A stretch of DNA of 64,000 bases from Sorghum bicolor. Taxonomy: Eukaryota > Streptophyta > Magnoliopsida > Poales > Poaceae. The stretch spans positions 3,472,001 through 3,536,000 of the forward strand of contig NC_012872.2 in NCBI RefSeq assembly GCF_000003195.3, written 5' to 3'. Positions 31,904 to 44,298 of this stretch are shown here, piece by piece. Under the pieces are notes generated by a model that worked only from the letters and a program-made list of their open reading frames with translations, was not told the DNA's origin and did not search any database. The first letter of the stretch is position 1. Every line of letters starts with the position of its first letter. The position numbers and the translations under genes are program-made.

Positions 31904-32212
31904 GGGTCTATTTAGTTACACCTAAAATGGCAAATGATTTTGGGTTTAGGTCTTTTGCATTTAGAAACTAAACAACACCATGTAAAGTTGCCAAAAATGG
32001 TATCCGGTAAATATTTGGATTTTGAGAGATAGGAGGCCCAAAACTGTGTAAAATGTTATTGGGTGGCGTACATGGTCTCACATTAGTTTACTACAGACCA
32101 AAAAATTTAGCTTACATATAAACACCAATCTGTAAAAGTTTGCATTTGTAAAGCTCATGGCAAAAAGATTTGGGCTGTAAAGTTTTTACATTATTTGGAA
32201 CTAAGCAGGCCC
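31904..32212. mobile_element. Tourist-like MITE
   Basis: The ends GGGTCTATTTAGTT and AACTAAGCAGGCCC are inverted repeats, with TGA on both sides (31901-31903 and 32213-32215). The element is about 309 bp and non-coding. It lies about 370 bp upstream of the TWIN LOV start codon and so may be in its promoter region. Confidence 0.6.
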
Positions 32213-32586
32213 TGAGTTAAACCACTCTTTGATTGGATGATCTCACTAAAAGACAAAGTTTCCAAGTCTGATTGTTTGCTGGACGTCCTTTGGCACCTCG
32301 AGATTCGAGCGATGCTCCCGTGCTCCGATATTTTTTTTTAAGGAAAGAACCAAAATCCAGAGGTACGAATCGCCACGTCCGCCTGAGGGCTCACTCAAGC
32401 CAGTACTACTCTTCCCCTGCAGCAGCAGAAGACTAGCAGAGCGAGGCCAAACAGAACCGTCACAAAAAAATAAAAATAAAAAAGAAGGGTAGGCCTCGAC
32501 GAAAATTTCGCAGCCATAGGCCCCGCTCCCCCCCGGCGCAGATCTTTTCTCGCTCCCCTCTCCCCGCCGATCACGCCGGCGGCGCG

Positions 32587-35500
32587 ATGGCGGCGACCTC
32601 CGGCGCGCCGGTTCCCGACGACAACGGGCACGGCCGCCTCGCGTCGTCCCTGACGGCGCGCTACTCGGACTGGGTGCTGGAGGCGCTGGACGAGCTCCCG
32701 GGGAGCTTCCTGCTCACGGACCCCGCCCTGCCGGGCCACCCCATCGTGTACGCCTCGGGGGGCCTCGCCGCGCTCACCGGCTACGCGCCGCGCGACGTGC
32801 TGGGCCGCAACGCGCGCCTCTTCCAGGGCGCCGCCACCGACCGCGCCGCCGTCGCCGGCGTCCGCGAGGCCGTCCGCGCGCACCGCGCGCACCAGGCCGC
32901 GCTCCTCAACTACCGCCGCGACGGCGCCCCGCACTGGGTCCTGCTCCACCTCGCCCCCGTCTTCCACGCACGCGACGGCACCCTGCTCCACTTCCTCGCC
33001 GTCCAGGTGCCCATCGCCCCCGCTGCCGCCACGCGCGGGGCGACGTGCCACGCCACGGGGCATTTGCTAGCCGCGTGCCGCGACGAGGCTAGCAGGGTCG
33101 CAGAGGATTTTCCCTGCTCCACCCACGCGGCCAAGGTGTTTGTCGATATGGACAAGAGAGGTCAGTGTGCCTGCCTGTGTAGTCTTCCTAGTACGTTGCA
33201 CTAGTAAATTATTAGTCATCCTGCTCGATTTTCCCTTGAGTTTCAAACATTAATTGCAAGTGAATTCAATTGAAGCCATTTCTTGTTTTGTTCCTAAAGC
33301 TGAACGTATGTTCCAAGCTTGCCCTGAATAAGACTGCTCATGAAATCGTCCCCGGATGATTAGTTGGTTACTTGGTTTGCCAATTCAGCTATCATAGTTA
33401 TAGTTGCACTATTCTCATTTGTGGGCATGGACAGACAAACCGCAGTGGTAGATTACTCAGAGAGTTAGAGTACTCCTCGGTCTTCGTTCGACTTATACTG
33501 TGGCCTGTTTTCCCCAATGTGGACTATGCAGAGTTGCACGCACAAATGCATATATGTGGTAGCTATTTTCTTAGGTAGTGCTTACATGATTCCTTCACCC
33601 CCAAAAAGAGAAACTAATAGGTTTTGGGATCAGGACAAACCACATTTATGTGATTTTCTGACTGAAGATTCATCAGCCTGCAGTAGTTTACAAGTCTCCA
33701 TAAACCTTCTTGTGTTTGCCTTATTATATCAATTTGAGCTGGGGTCTCATTTTAGTGTTTCCACTCACACATGTATCGAACAAAACATAAGTGAACCAAG
33801 TTGTGAGTATCTTGTTGCTAGTTTGCTGTTGCAGGGCTGGAGGCCGAGGAACTGCGTGTAGCTAGTGACTGTGAGAAAGAGATGGCAACAAGTATGGCTA
33901 ACAACATTGTCTCTGTGCTGAACCGCTACAGCAAGCTAACTGGTCTAGTGGTCAGCAGCCAAAGATGCAGCTCGGTTGGCATCCCAGCACTCAGTTCGTC
34001 GTTAAACCTCTCTCTCGGTAGAATCAAACAAAGCTTTGTATTGTGAGTTGTTTGCATATCTTGTCCATTATTTTGTTGCCTTGTCTTATTTTGTGCTCAA
34101 AACATTGCATCTGACTCTATTCATGTGTGCTTCATTATTAAATTGATCATTTTGAACTGATCACAGGACTGACTCCCGCCTGCCTGACATGCCAATTATT
34201 TATGCTAGTGATGCTTTTACATCATTAACAGGTAGTTGTTCTTTGACTGTTAGTACAAGAGATACATTCTAGCAACTTTTTTCAAGTATGTAATATGTGA
34301 AACTTCCGATATATTACTGATATATTTTATAAATTGTTTTCACTGGATCAAGTTAATCAAACTGATTGTGTATACTTGGTGCATGCGCACATAAAACTCA
34401 TGCCTTTTGGGATTATCATGTGAAAGAAAGAGCAAAATTTCACCCCCTGCAACAGACAGAATCCTGGCATTTTTTATTTAAGATGGGGCTATGGGCTACC
34501 TTTTTAATATGTTTCTAAAATGATGTAAAAGTACAGTTTGAAACCTCTGTTTTTGGTGATTTTATTGTGTTGACAGACTTATTAATGCACTTTTGGCATA
34601 CACCTAAGAGCATCTCAAGAGTTTGGTAAAATAACTTTCTATCTCATTTTTTTAGCAAAAAGAGAAAAAAGTCTCCTCCAACAGTTTGGTAAAAGAGGTA
34701 CTTAAAAATAAATAGTTGTCAAATATCCTCTTCAACTCATAAGTTTGCAAAGTAGAGAGAACTCCCTATACCTCTAGTAAAAGATATGATCGTCTCTAGT
34801 AAACCAAAAAAACAACAAATAGATGTGGACCCTACTATAAATTTGTAAATTTTAGAAAGCTATTATAGGTTACTGTTGGAGAAGAACAAAATTTAAAGTT
34901 GTTATTTCTTTTATTGACTTGCTAGATCTATTAGTTTAGCAAGTAAATTATACCAAACTCCTGGAGAAGCTCTAATGCAGTTTTAATGTAAGTTGTTTAG
35001 AGACGATACATTTCTTTCTTTTGTAGTTATGCATGCCAGTAGTTGTGGTTCCTTTGAGTGATGTTTATTTTGGCTAAAGCTTGCCTATGTTGCCAACTTG
35101 ACATTGGTCCATTACTCTGGTGGCTATGCATTAGATTTCACTAGGAAAGCATTTTTTTACAGGCAGGACTTATGTTGCTCTTAAACTTTTAACTTCTTCA
35201 GGTTACTCAAGAGAAGAAATATTGGGCTGTAACTGCAAAGTCTTAAACGGTCCAGGCACTAGCTTGGAGGTTTTAGAGGAGGTGCGGACCAGGATTAAAT
35301 AGCTTGTATGACCACATTCTCCATAATATTTCTTACTTTTTTAAAATTTCTATTCAAAATTGGACGTACAGATAAATCAGCATATTTGTTCTGAGCAGGC
35401 ATGCACAGTGGATCTACTAAGTTACAGGTGCGTTCATGTGTGTTTGTACTGGTAGCTAACAGCTCAGCAGTTACAGCTTGTAAATAACTTGACAGAAGTT

Positions 35501-35920
35501 TTGTTGCCTCTGCTTTCTATCAGGAAAGATGGAAGTTCGTTCTGTGATCTTCTACATGTATCTCCTATCCGAGATGCTTCAGGCAAGGTTCGCTTACATC
35601 TTTCTCAGGTCTTTCCTGAAAGAAGCTGCTCCTCAGATGAACCAAACGTTTACTACACAATTGTTATGTTTGTGTACTATGAAGCTCTAAAGTAGAATAG
35701 TTTGCAGTTTGCTATCAGTCAGATATTCCTCTCTTGCAGGAGACTGACTTCATAACCTATGCAGGTTGCCTTTCATATCTGGGTTCACCTTGACATGGGT
35801 GCAAAGCACGAGTTTAATGGGTTGGTCCCTGAAGTATGGCTGCTTGGTGCTGTTGGAGCGGTGAGGGTTGCTGTGAGAGGCTTGTCGGCGTCAGGTAGCC
35901 TGTTGAGACCATCCCAATAG
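32587..35920 (+). CDS. TLP1: TWIN LOV protein (PAS/LOV)
   Basis: Seven exons: 32587-33160, 33835-34042, 34167-34231, 35202-35281, 35372-35427, 35524-35587 and 35765-35920. All introns are GT-AG, and the product is 400 aa, as expected for TWIN LOV PROTEIN 1. LOV1 (about 30-140) has LGRNARLFQG, where the photo-reactive Cys of GRNCRFLQ is Ala76. LOV2 (about 262-365) keeps it as Cys294 in LGCNCKVLNGP. The rest of LOV2, LLSYRKDGSSFCDLLHVSPI and VAFHIWVHLD, is intact. Such proteins bind flavin and act as blue-light sensors, in Arabidopsis with regulatory partners in the cell; partners here are unknown. The GC content drops sharply after the first exon, as is common in grass genes. Exon 4 ends at a weak donor (GAGGAG then GTGCGG), chosen because it restores EEINQHICSEQ. 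Confidence 0.9.
34608..34972. mobile_element. Tourist-like MITE in TWIN LOV intron 3
   Basis: GAGCATCTCAAGAGTTTGG and CCAAACTCCTGGAGAAGCTC are inverted ends, with TAA on both sides (34605-34607 and 34973-34975). The 365-bp insertion accounts for much of the 970-bp intron. Confidence 0.8.
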
Positions 35921-35983
35921 GAGTTAGTTTTCTTGCCATTTCATGACACGTCGGCCGGCCTTCCAATGTACATTGATGCTTGC

Positions 35984-36828
35984 TATTGTATGTAAAGTAA
36001 CTGGTTAGCATAACAAAGAAAACAAGTTCATTTGAAGGAAAAATTCATGGTAAATACACGATGTTGTTGTGATTATGTAACCATGTGGAATGAAGTAAAG
36101 AAGAGGAAATAGAAGCTGCAGAAATTCTTCAATTCCATTGTTTATTTTCATGTACCCAATTACTTGGTTCGTTTGACACAGACTGCATTAAGTTGAAGTG
36201 TGGCTTAGTTTTGACCTCACAATTTTTGTGGTCAGCTGATAGCTGACTGTTCATGCACATTACAGTAGTAAGGTTGGATGTAAACTAGTAGGAGAAAATT
36301 TCATTTGTCCTATTGTATTTAAAGTAACTGCTTAGCATAACAAAGAAAATGAGTTCATTTTGAAGGAACATTCATGGTAAATACGCGATGTTGTTGTGAT
36401 TATGTAACCATGTGGAATGAAGTAAAGAAAAGGAAATAGAAGCTGTAGTGATTCTTCAATTTCATAGTTAGTTTTCATGTACCCAATTACTTGAATTGGT
36501 TCGCTTGACACAGACTGCATTAAGCTGAACTGTGGCGCAGTTTTGACCTCACAAAGTTTTGTGGTCAGTTGATAGCGGACTGTTCATGCACAGTACAGTA
36601 CTAAGTTTGGGTGTAAATTAGGAGATAATTTCATTTGTCTGGAACTGAACTTCCGAACTCCACAGAATTTGATTTTTATTAGGAATTTTGACATCACAAA
36701 TTTTGTGGTCACTTGGTAACCAACTGCTCATGCACGGTACAGTAGTAAAAGTTTGGGTGTACGTAGGAGAGAATCTGATTTGTCTGGAGCTGAGCTTCCG
36801 AAGTCCACAGAATTTGATTTTTATCTGG
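35984..36828 (+). repeat. composite tandem duplication after TWIN LOV
   Basis: A unit starting TATTGTATGTAAAGTAACTG at 35984 is repeated at 36311, a period of 327 bp. Shared phrases include ATGTTGTTGTGATTATGTAA and ACACAGACTGCATTAAG. The end of the second unit (TTTTGACCTCACAAA onwards, 36541) is duplicated again at 36686, a period of 145 bp. The array begins just beyond the stop codon, so part of it may be in the 3' untranslated region. Confidence 0.85.
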
Positions 36829-37312
36829 AATGTATGATTATGACGGCAACGGAGGCTAATATTATCTGAAAATGACCTGCCCTGCATCTGTATCTGTATA
36901 GGCTGCCAGGCTTCAACAATGACATCCTAATCTTATCTCTAAAAACTCTTGTGTCCGATACACTGGCACGAGCCACGAGTGTAGCGGTCCGCAGCCTCTG
37001 CAACCGTATTCATACGCAGTACGTGAAGGTTCGGACATTTGTGGTAGCTCACCACATCACTGTCAACAACTGACACGTGACGATACTACTAGTACTAATA
37101 GCAGTTAGTTAGGCCAAGCTAGCTAATCCTTCTGCCACCTCTTAACTCGCTTCTCATATCCATGCTTGGTGTGAAACGAGAGGCTCTAGAGATGAGGACG
37201 CCGAGATATTTCGTCAGCCTAAACAACGGCGTGCTCGCCCGCCCTCCCGCCGCCGATGGCAGAGCCGTCGGCGTACGATCGATGGCATGCAGCTGCCGCG
37301 AACTCACCCAAC
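36829..37312. other. intergenic, no gene seen
   Basis: No gene, RNA or clear repeat was recognised in this stretch. Confidence 0.4.
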
Positions 37313-37553
37313 GCCTTGTTTAGTTCCGAAAACTGAAAAGTTTTCGGAACTGTAGCACTTTCGTTTGTTTGTGGTAAATATTGTCCAATCATAGACTAAC
37401 TAGGCTCAAAAGATTCGTCTCGTGATTTACAGTCAAACTGTGTGATTAGTTTTTATTTTCGTCTATATTTAATGCTTCATGTATGAGCCGCAAGATTCGA
37501 TGTGACAGGGAATCTTGAAAATTTTTTTGATTTCGGGGTGAACTAAACAAGCC
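37313..37553 (+). mobile_element. MITE, GGCCTTGTTTAG family
   Basis: A nearly full copy from GCCTTGTTTAGTTCCG to GAACTAAACAAGCCC with the complete core. The left end carries a small extra hairpin (CCGAAAACTGAAAAGTTTTCGG). Confidence 0.8.
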
Positions 37554-37970
37554 CCAAGTAGACGCACGAGCGAACAGAGCCTCGGCGCCGCCGCCGTCTC
37601 TGTCGCGTAGTACGTCTGGCGAGCCCTGCGTGTGGTGGTCATGGGTTGTCTCGCCGGAAACGGACGCGACGCCGCGGTTTGCACCACAGAAACGTTCCCG
37701 AGGTCACGGTCCTGGCCGGGTGTGTCGCTCTGCCGCCGAGGACGGACGCCACTAACGGCGAGGTCGCTAGCTGCGATGTCGTACGTCCGGCCAGGCAGGC
37801 ACGCCCGGTCACCGTCCTTGGTGACGGTAACGTTTTCTTTTTTCTTGACCCAGCTGATGCTAACGTTTTTGCTGTTGTGGAGAGCAGAGGTCGTTAGCAT
37901 TGGGCACCGTTGGAGATGGTGTCGAACGAACGTACGGCTAGCTAGCGACCTAGCGTGAATTTTTATATGA
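37554..37970. other. intergenic, GC-rich, no gene assigned
   Basis: GC-rich frames exist on both strands but show no domain, splice pattern or composition that I recognise as a gene. Confidence 0.35.
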
Positions 37971-38192
37971 GGTCCGACAAAATTTTTCGAGATTTCCCGT
38001 CACATCGAATCTTGCGGCACATGCATGAAGCATTAAATATAGACGAAAACAAAAACTAATTTCGCAGTTTACCTGTAAATCACGAGACGAATCTTTTGAT
38101 CCTAGTTAGTCTATGATTGGATAATATTTGCCACAAACAAACGAAAGTGCTACAGTAGCGAAATCCAAAAATTTTCTCAAACTAAACAAGGC
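37971..38192 (-). mobile_element. MITE, GGCCTTGTTTAG family, reverse
   Basis: The reverse-oriented copy has GAATCTTGCGGCACATGC, GAGACGAATCTTTTG and the end CAAACTAAACAAGGCC. The other end is slightly decayed. Confidence 0.78.
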
Positions 38193-39224
38193 CAAAATGG
38201 TAGATATATAGCCTGGTAGACGTAGACCGTTTGTGCGATTCCGCGGCAGCACATTGACACAAGTGTTGCTTACCTTACCTGACCTGTCGAGCTGTAACTA
38301 GCCAGCAAGCGAATGTCGTCGTCGTCCTGTGCCGCCGAGGGAGCAAAACAGTCCGCCCCTTGTCATGCCCGTGCAATCTCTGCCGGAGAAGCAACGGCAT
38401 ATACATATATATATATATATACATGCGAGTTGCGAGTTGCGAACGTGACGTGACCGTGACATCCGCCGGGTGCGTACAAAGCCGCCGACGAGCGATGACA
38501 GGCACCGGCTGGCTAACCTCTCGATCGATCGATCCACCAGCCGTCGTCTGGCTCAGGCGCTCGCGGTCAGGCCCAGGCCGGCCGCCGCCGACGGGGACGG
38601 AAACGGAACGAAGGAGCCGGGAAAACGGCCAGCCGGCCGCGTGATTGGCGGCGGCTAGCTCCAGCTGGCGGGTCACGTACGGTGGCAGCGCGCCGCCGCC
38701 GCCTGCTGCCCGCCTAGGACTAGGACAGGGAGACGTCGTCGTGGCGGCCTCGGTGTCGCTGCTGCCTGCCCGTGCCTTCCCCTGTACGGGGTGCGGCGCC
38801 TTGAGCACGCCGCGGCGACTGGCCGGCCGGGACAGGGTCGCGACTCGCGTGGCCCAGGTGGCACGCTTGCATTGGGTTGGGCTGCATGCGTGCTGCTGGA
38901 ATACAAGGGGCCGAGTCTGTAGTGAATCAAAATATACGAAGTTTGATTACATTTATGTTTTTCGCTAAAAAACGATGACTGAAAGTAATATTTGCTGGTT
39001 ATTGTAAGAGAAAAACACTACTGAATGACTGACAAATTCAACAGATTAGTTTTACATCCCTGCTTCGGAAGAACCAAGGGAGTAGTAGTTTAGTTAGTCG
39101 ATGAAGTTGTGTTAGGGCTTTTGCTAACAAGGAAATTTCTTGCTATCATATGAGGAGCCGCCAATCCAGCTCACAAGACTAGCCAGCCAGTCAAGGCTAA
39201 GCTTGCCGGAACTGAACTGACCCG
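38193..39224. other. intergenic with short TA microsatellite
   Basis: A (TA)n run lies at about 38398-38421. The GC-rich stretch 38480-38880 has open frames on both strands, but with no recognisable domain and heavy Arg/Pro bias, so no gene is called. Confidence 0.4.
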
Positions 39225-39431
39225 GGCCTTGTTTAGTTTCAGAACTATTTTGCAAAATTATTAAAATTCTTTGTTATATCAAATCTTGCGGTAATTAATT
39301 GTACAGTGTAATTTACGAGACAAATCTTTTAAATCTAGTTAGTATTATACATAGCTAGACAACAATTATTAAATACAAACGAAAATGCTAAAGTAGTATT
39401 TTGCAAAAAAAAATAGCAACCAAACAAGACC
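39225..39431. mobile_element. MITE, GGCCTTGTTTAG family, decayed
   Basis: Starts GGGCCTTGTTTAGTTTCAG and ends CAACCAAACAAGACCCC, with a shortened interior (AATCTTGCGGTAATTAATTG, GACAAATCTTTTAAATC). About 30 bp shorter than a full copy. Confidence 0.7.
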
Positions 39432-40505
39432 CCAACCTGTCTCTGTCCAGCGTGTACAAGCTCTTCGAGCTCGATCAGTGCCTCAGTCCTTCCATCCCAC
39501 ATGTACACACACATCCACTAAACCCGATCGGTATCGGACTATCGGTCCAGCAACTAATTAATAACGCACGTGCCTCTTCATTTTCTCTCTTTTTCCCAAT
39601 TATTACTCTGGGCCTGGGATGCATGGATCGAAGAGCGCGGTGGCACTGACTAGGTGCCTGCCCCCGGCCATGCACTCGCTTGACGTGGCGGCGCACAGCG
39701 GCGGCTGGGTTCTGGCTAACGATGCATAGTACTGTACCTCGACGGCGACGTCGTCGACGACTCTCACGTTTTCTTTGCGCTTGCTACCTCGCCGGCCGGT
39801 TCGCGGCATTCGCCATACATGGAAAAGGTGGCTACGCAACTTTGCTCTCTCTCACAAGTATATTTTGTTATTATCCACACCGCTCAGTCTTAGTGAGGAT
39901 TGCATGTTACAATTTTCAACCCATTTATTAGATTTTAGAAATAGTATGAAACTTTCTCTACTTATATAAAACTCATATTATCTCTTTTTATTTTATTATA
40001 ATAATATGTTATATCAGTATAATTAACATTTGATGAAACTTTATTAAGACTGGCCATACTCCTGGTGATTAAGATACCAAGTGGATGGATCAGAACGGAA
40101 CATGATGAACTCGGGTCGCCATCTCCCTTTAAGGACAAAGATTGATCGATCGGTTGGTGAAGATCGGTGTCAGTGAGCGCATGCAGACGCATTCGAAATT
40201 GCTAGATAAATGCCACTCAGGCACTCAGCCAGAAAGCCGACCAAGGCGGTTGCTTTTGCAGGTTGCCTTCTTCAGTCAGTATCTAGCGCCACCGCCACTA
40301 CTTAATTACCCAGCGGTAATTAATTAATTAACAGCAACTACTACTACTAGTAGTAGTAGTAACTATCAGGGGTCGTCCCCCCTAGTTTCCGAGCACGCAA
40401 AAACCAACGTGTGTGCGCGAGCTCCGCCGCGTGCGCGATGTGTGCGAGGGCTGCAGCGAAGAGAAAGACATCGGTATAGAACTCATCAAAGCCTAAAATA
40501 AATCC
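39432..40505. other. intergenic, no gene seen
   Basis: No supported gene. A trinucleotide palindrome (ACTACTACTAGTAGTAGTAG) lies at about 40338-40360. Confidence 0.4.
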
Positions 40506-40712
40506 TATAAAACCAGTGGTGGAGCCAGAATTTTAAACTTGGGTATTCTTACTTTCACAAAGTTGAATATATAGGTTTAAAATATAGCCAATCGTACTGC
40601 AAGTTAGTAACTTTAAACTAATAATTGCTTTCTAGAATATAGACTTCTAATTGAAATGCTAGTTTTTTATATGTTTTGAGCTCAAATGTGCAAAAATACT
40701 ACATATTATAGC

Positions 40713-40801
<89 letters not shown>
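40713..40801. repeat. (TA)n microsatellite, ~44 units
   Basis: A nearly perfect TA run of about 88 bp lies inside the hAT-like element. A shorter TA run (about 41012-41030) follows the small insert on its right. Confidence 0.95.
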
Positions 40802-40802
<1 letters not shown>

Positions 40803-41011
40803 AGTGCTATTCTACACCCTAGGTGTAGAATACTATTCTACACCGAAGTGTTATACTGAGCAAAATTCAGTATTGTTCAGTATTCATGTTTCAGTATTGT
40901 TCAGTATTTCGTGGTTCTGAGTGTGAGACAAGTTGATATTGAACACTCTCCAGTACTGCTCATTATTTTTTCTACTCAATTTTGACTTGCGGTGTAGAAT
41001 AATATTCTACA
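40802..41011. mobile_element. Micron-like MITE between TA repeats
   Basis: A segment of about 210 bp is flanked on both sides by TA repeats. It carries inverted phrases at its ends: CTATTCTACACCCTAGGTGT with AATACTATTCTACACCG on the left, and GGTGTAGAATAATATTCTAC on the right. MITEs flanked by TA microsatellites are known from rice as Micron elements; membership in that family is inference from the layout only. Confidence 0.5.
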
Positions 41012-41095
41012 CCTATATATATATATATATACCAAAATAGTTGGGTATTTCCGGGAATACTGGGGAATACCTCTAGATCCGCCCATGTATAAAAC

Positions 41096-43206
41096 TGTGC
41101 GTTAGAAGAGATTCATTTCATGTTTAGTTTCACATCTTGAAAACTGTAAAGTAAAACCTTCTACCTGGTCTAATCATCACCCAAAATCCGCCGGCGTCAT
41201 GCACGGTTCGCAAACATCAGCTGGTTCCATGCATGTATCGCTAGTGCTGGCCGCCGTGCTCGATGGGGCAAATAAAATGTGTATGCGTGAGAGAAGCCTC
41301 TCTTATTCATGACACATTACTTTAAAATTCTAATCAAACTTTTGTACATTTGACCATTATATATGTAATTACTAGTGTAAGTTGGTCCATGGCACCGTGC
41401 AACACCTAGCTTCTATTGTAATATTTATTTTTCTTGAAAAATAAACTTTTTAATTATTTTTTTGATTCTATGTAATTGCCCCATCTCTCTAAGTGCCAAT
41501 TGCATCCATTGACACAAATTTTATATAATCATCGTTGACTAATTCATCCCCTGGATTAAATCTATTGGCATCTCATTTTTTTTCTTCTTTTTTCTCTCAC
41601 TATCTTCTAGGTGTGTAATTTCCGCCGAGGCCAAATCATGGTAATCTTCTTTTTTCCCTCTTGGTGGGTTCCATTAATCAATAAAACCACTATCTAAGAG
41701 TCTCCAAGAGTTTCAAAACCCATTTGCAATCTTGATTCTTTGGCATGATTGAAAACATGGCTCTACAACGACTCCTTACGCCAACTCCCAATCTTTTCTG
41801 GACTCAGGCTAATTTAGAAGTACTTTGGGATTTCTAGTGAAAAATTGCATTCTGTCTTTTAGGAGCAAGATTTTAGAAATAGTTGGAGGAATCCAATAAA
41901 TATGCTCCCAAATTTTTTTGGCCAATTGAAAAGCTCATTGATTTACTAATTGTTTTTTCAGGGACTATTGAAATGTTCTAAGTTTCACAAATCATTCAGT
42001 TCCTTGGCTGACCTCCTTGTTCGCTTGAGCTTATCAGCCGAATCTACCAGCTATTCAACAATGTTTTTCTCTCACAATAAATCACTGTTGTTTGACATAT
42101 GTGACCATGTTTGTTTCCGCTTGTTACAGTCTACTCATGTAGATAAAGTCAAACAAGGTTGGTTACCACACATTGCTTGTGATCTTGTTAGACATGCAAA
42201 TTGGGGAATCAATGGATGAATTTCAGGCAATATATCAAATATATCAAAAGCACCTGAGTGTGAAAGAGATTATTTTTTAACTTCACCTAGCTTGTAGTAC
42301 ACTAACCTTTTGTTTAGGTGCCTTTTCCTATATATGGGGATCAAATTACTATTTTTCTATAATATCTTTCTATTTATTGATCATGATTTAATTTGGATGG
42401 ACTACTTATTTAGTTATTTTTTACAATTCATTTGGAGATCAAACTGTTACTGTTTTTATTCTAATTTTGTTTTTGTAGTTGTGTTTACATGTACCTTGAT
42501 TTAGGTGTCTTCTTTCCAACTCGTATAAAAATCAACTTGCTATTTTGCATATATTTTTTACCCATTATTAATTAAATATTAGTTGTATAAGTTGTACCCA
42601 AAATTAATTACTATTAATTGTGTTAGGTATGTGATCTTTCGATTTTTTATTACACAATACAACTTAGATATTCACAACGCATGCACACCCACCCTCTATA
42701 AACACATGCACAAAAACCTACCCCCATTAGCATATTGAAGACTAGACATACACGATTAACATGATAGTTTATTTATTTGAAGGCATTTTAATAACATAGC
42801 AAATATACAACATAGATCGCTCGCTAGAAAAAGTATTTCTAAATAAATATCTAGTGATCTAATTTGCAATATCTAGTGATATATAAATTGAAATGTCATA
42901 TTTTAATAGTATTTCCTAACAAAAGTTTCACCTGGTAGACCATGTTCTGTATAATATATTGTAACATATTTCTTGAGTGCGACTGTGAGAGGGAATAAGG
43001 CTATATATAGTCTCAACGAGGATTTTATTAGATTAACATACATATTAAATATGTTGATGTGTTATTATATTAATGAAAGAGATGATAAGAGTTATATGAG
43101 AGCAGAGAAGGTTTTATTCCCTATAAAATTTTTATGTAATGTTTTTAAAATATAGATATATTAGAAATTGGATTTTGAAAACCTCACTTAGGATGACCTA
43201 AATATG
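41096..43206. other. intergenic, AT-rich, no gene seen
   Basis: About 2.1 kb with only short chance frames. The piece at 42025-42080 (GCTTATCAGCCGAATC to TCACAATAAATCAC) resembles small repeat relics elsewhere in the window. Confidence 0.45.
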
Positions 43207-43447
43207 TACTCCCTCCGTCCCAAAAAGAGTGTCGTTTTAGGTTTTTGTGCCACAAGTTTGACTCGATTTGTAGAAAATATATGCAATATTTATATCTCTA
43301 AATAAATTTGTTAAAAAATTAGACTTAAAGATCTTTCCAATGATACTAATTACGTACTAGAAATACTAATATTTTTTACTATATATTTAGTTAAAGTTAT
43401 TTTTCGGAAAGCGAAAACCACACTTAGTTTGGGACGGACAGAGAGTA
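43207..43447. mobile_element. Stowaway-like MITE
   Basis: CTCCCTCCGTCCCAAAAAGA on the left pairs with TTTGGGACGGACAGAGAG on the right. TA lies at both borders. The interior is AT-rich with a GTTTGACTCGATTTGTAG phrase. Confidence 0.8.
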
Positions 43448-44034
43448 GACGGTAAACGGTTAAAGTATAGACGCATCATCAATCGTGAAGTTAACTAGGT
43501 TCATTTAATTCTGCGTGCGCGCGGCGCACGTTGCTGTCGACGGCCGTCGCCTAGTCCAGATCCGGCACACTAGTGGTACCAGTAGCTGTTATCGTGTTAC
43601 CGTGCCACGACTCACCCGGTGACCCGGACGTCGGCACGGTCACTTTTTCTGGCTTGTGCTGCTGCACCGGCGGCGTGGAACCGGCCGCCGATGGCTCATG
43701 GGTCATGGTCATGGCATCCTCGGCCTCGCGCTCGATCGTCGGAGAAAGTGAGACCGTCCAGCTTCGATTCGTCGTCGGTAGTCACGCAACGGATTAGAAG
43801 CGGCCGGTAAATCTCTGACAGGTGTCGCTTGCCTCCGCCCGGCCAGGTGCATGCACCGTACGTACCGTGCCCAAAGTGCCAGTAATGCGCTTGATCCACC
43901 CGTCAGGAATATCCAGACCCCGGCCGGCAGAGACGCTATTTTGGACCTGAAGAACGAAGACGATCGGTCTGCTTCGTTTTTGGAGTTTGGACAGCCAGGA
44001 ACTCTAGGTAGCTCTGACTACACGAACCAGATAG
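43448..44034. other. intergenic, GC-rich, no gene assigned
   Basis: Short GC-rich frames on both strands show no domain or splice structure that I recognise. Confidence 0.35.
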
Positions 44035-44298
44035 TACTCCCTCCGTTCTAAATTATAAGTCATTCTAAGAATCCTGGAGAGTCAAAGTTTTTAAAGTTTG
44101 ACCAAATTTATATATCAAAATAATAACATTTTTTAGTACCAACCAAGTATCATTAGATTATTTGTTAGTTATATTTTTATAGTGTACCTATTTTATGACA
44201 TAAATCTTTATATTTCTCTCTATAATTTTGGTCAAACTTAAAAATGCTTTGACTCTCCAAGATTCTTGAAATGACTTATAATTTGCAACAGAGCAGTA
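44035..44298. mobile_element. Stowaway-like MITE
   Basis: CTCCCTCCGTTCTAAATTAT on the left and ATAATTTGCAACAGAGCAG on the right are inverted, with TA at both borders. Inner arms also pair: GGAGAGTCAAAGTTTTTAAA with TTTGACTCTCCAAGATTC. Confidence 0.82.

Larger units (their letters stand above)
40514..41087. mobile_element. hAT-like element with nested insertion
   Basis: It begins CAGTGGTGGAGCCAGA and ends TCTAGATCCGCCCATG, imperfect inverted repeats. The 8-bp sequence TATAAAAC flanks it exactly (40506-40513 and 41088-41095), as for hAT elements. It has no transposase. A long TA microsatellite and a second small element lie inside it. Confidence 0.8.

Noticed and set aside
32395..33063. 222-codon minus-strand frame over TWIN LOV exon 1
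   Set aside because: A GC-rich antisense shadow of a well-supported LOV1 exon.
38275..38930. 177- and 85-codon GC-rich minus-strand frames
   Set aside because: One reads through a TA microsatellite (YIYIYMYM) and neither has a domain or splice context. No gene is claimed.
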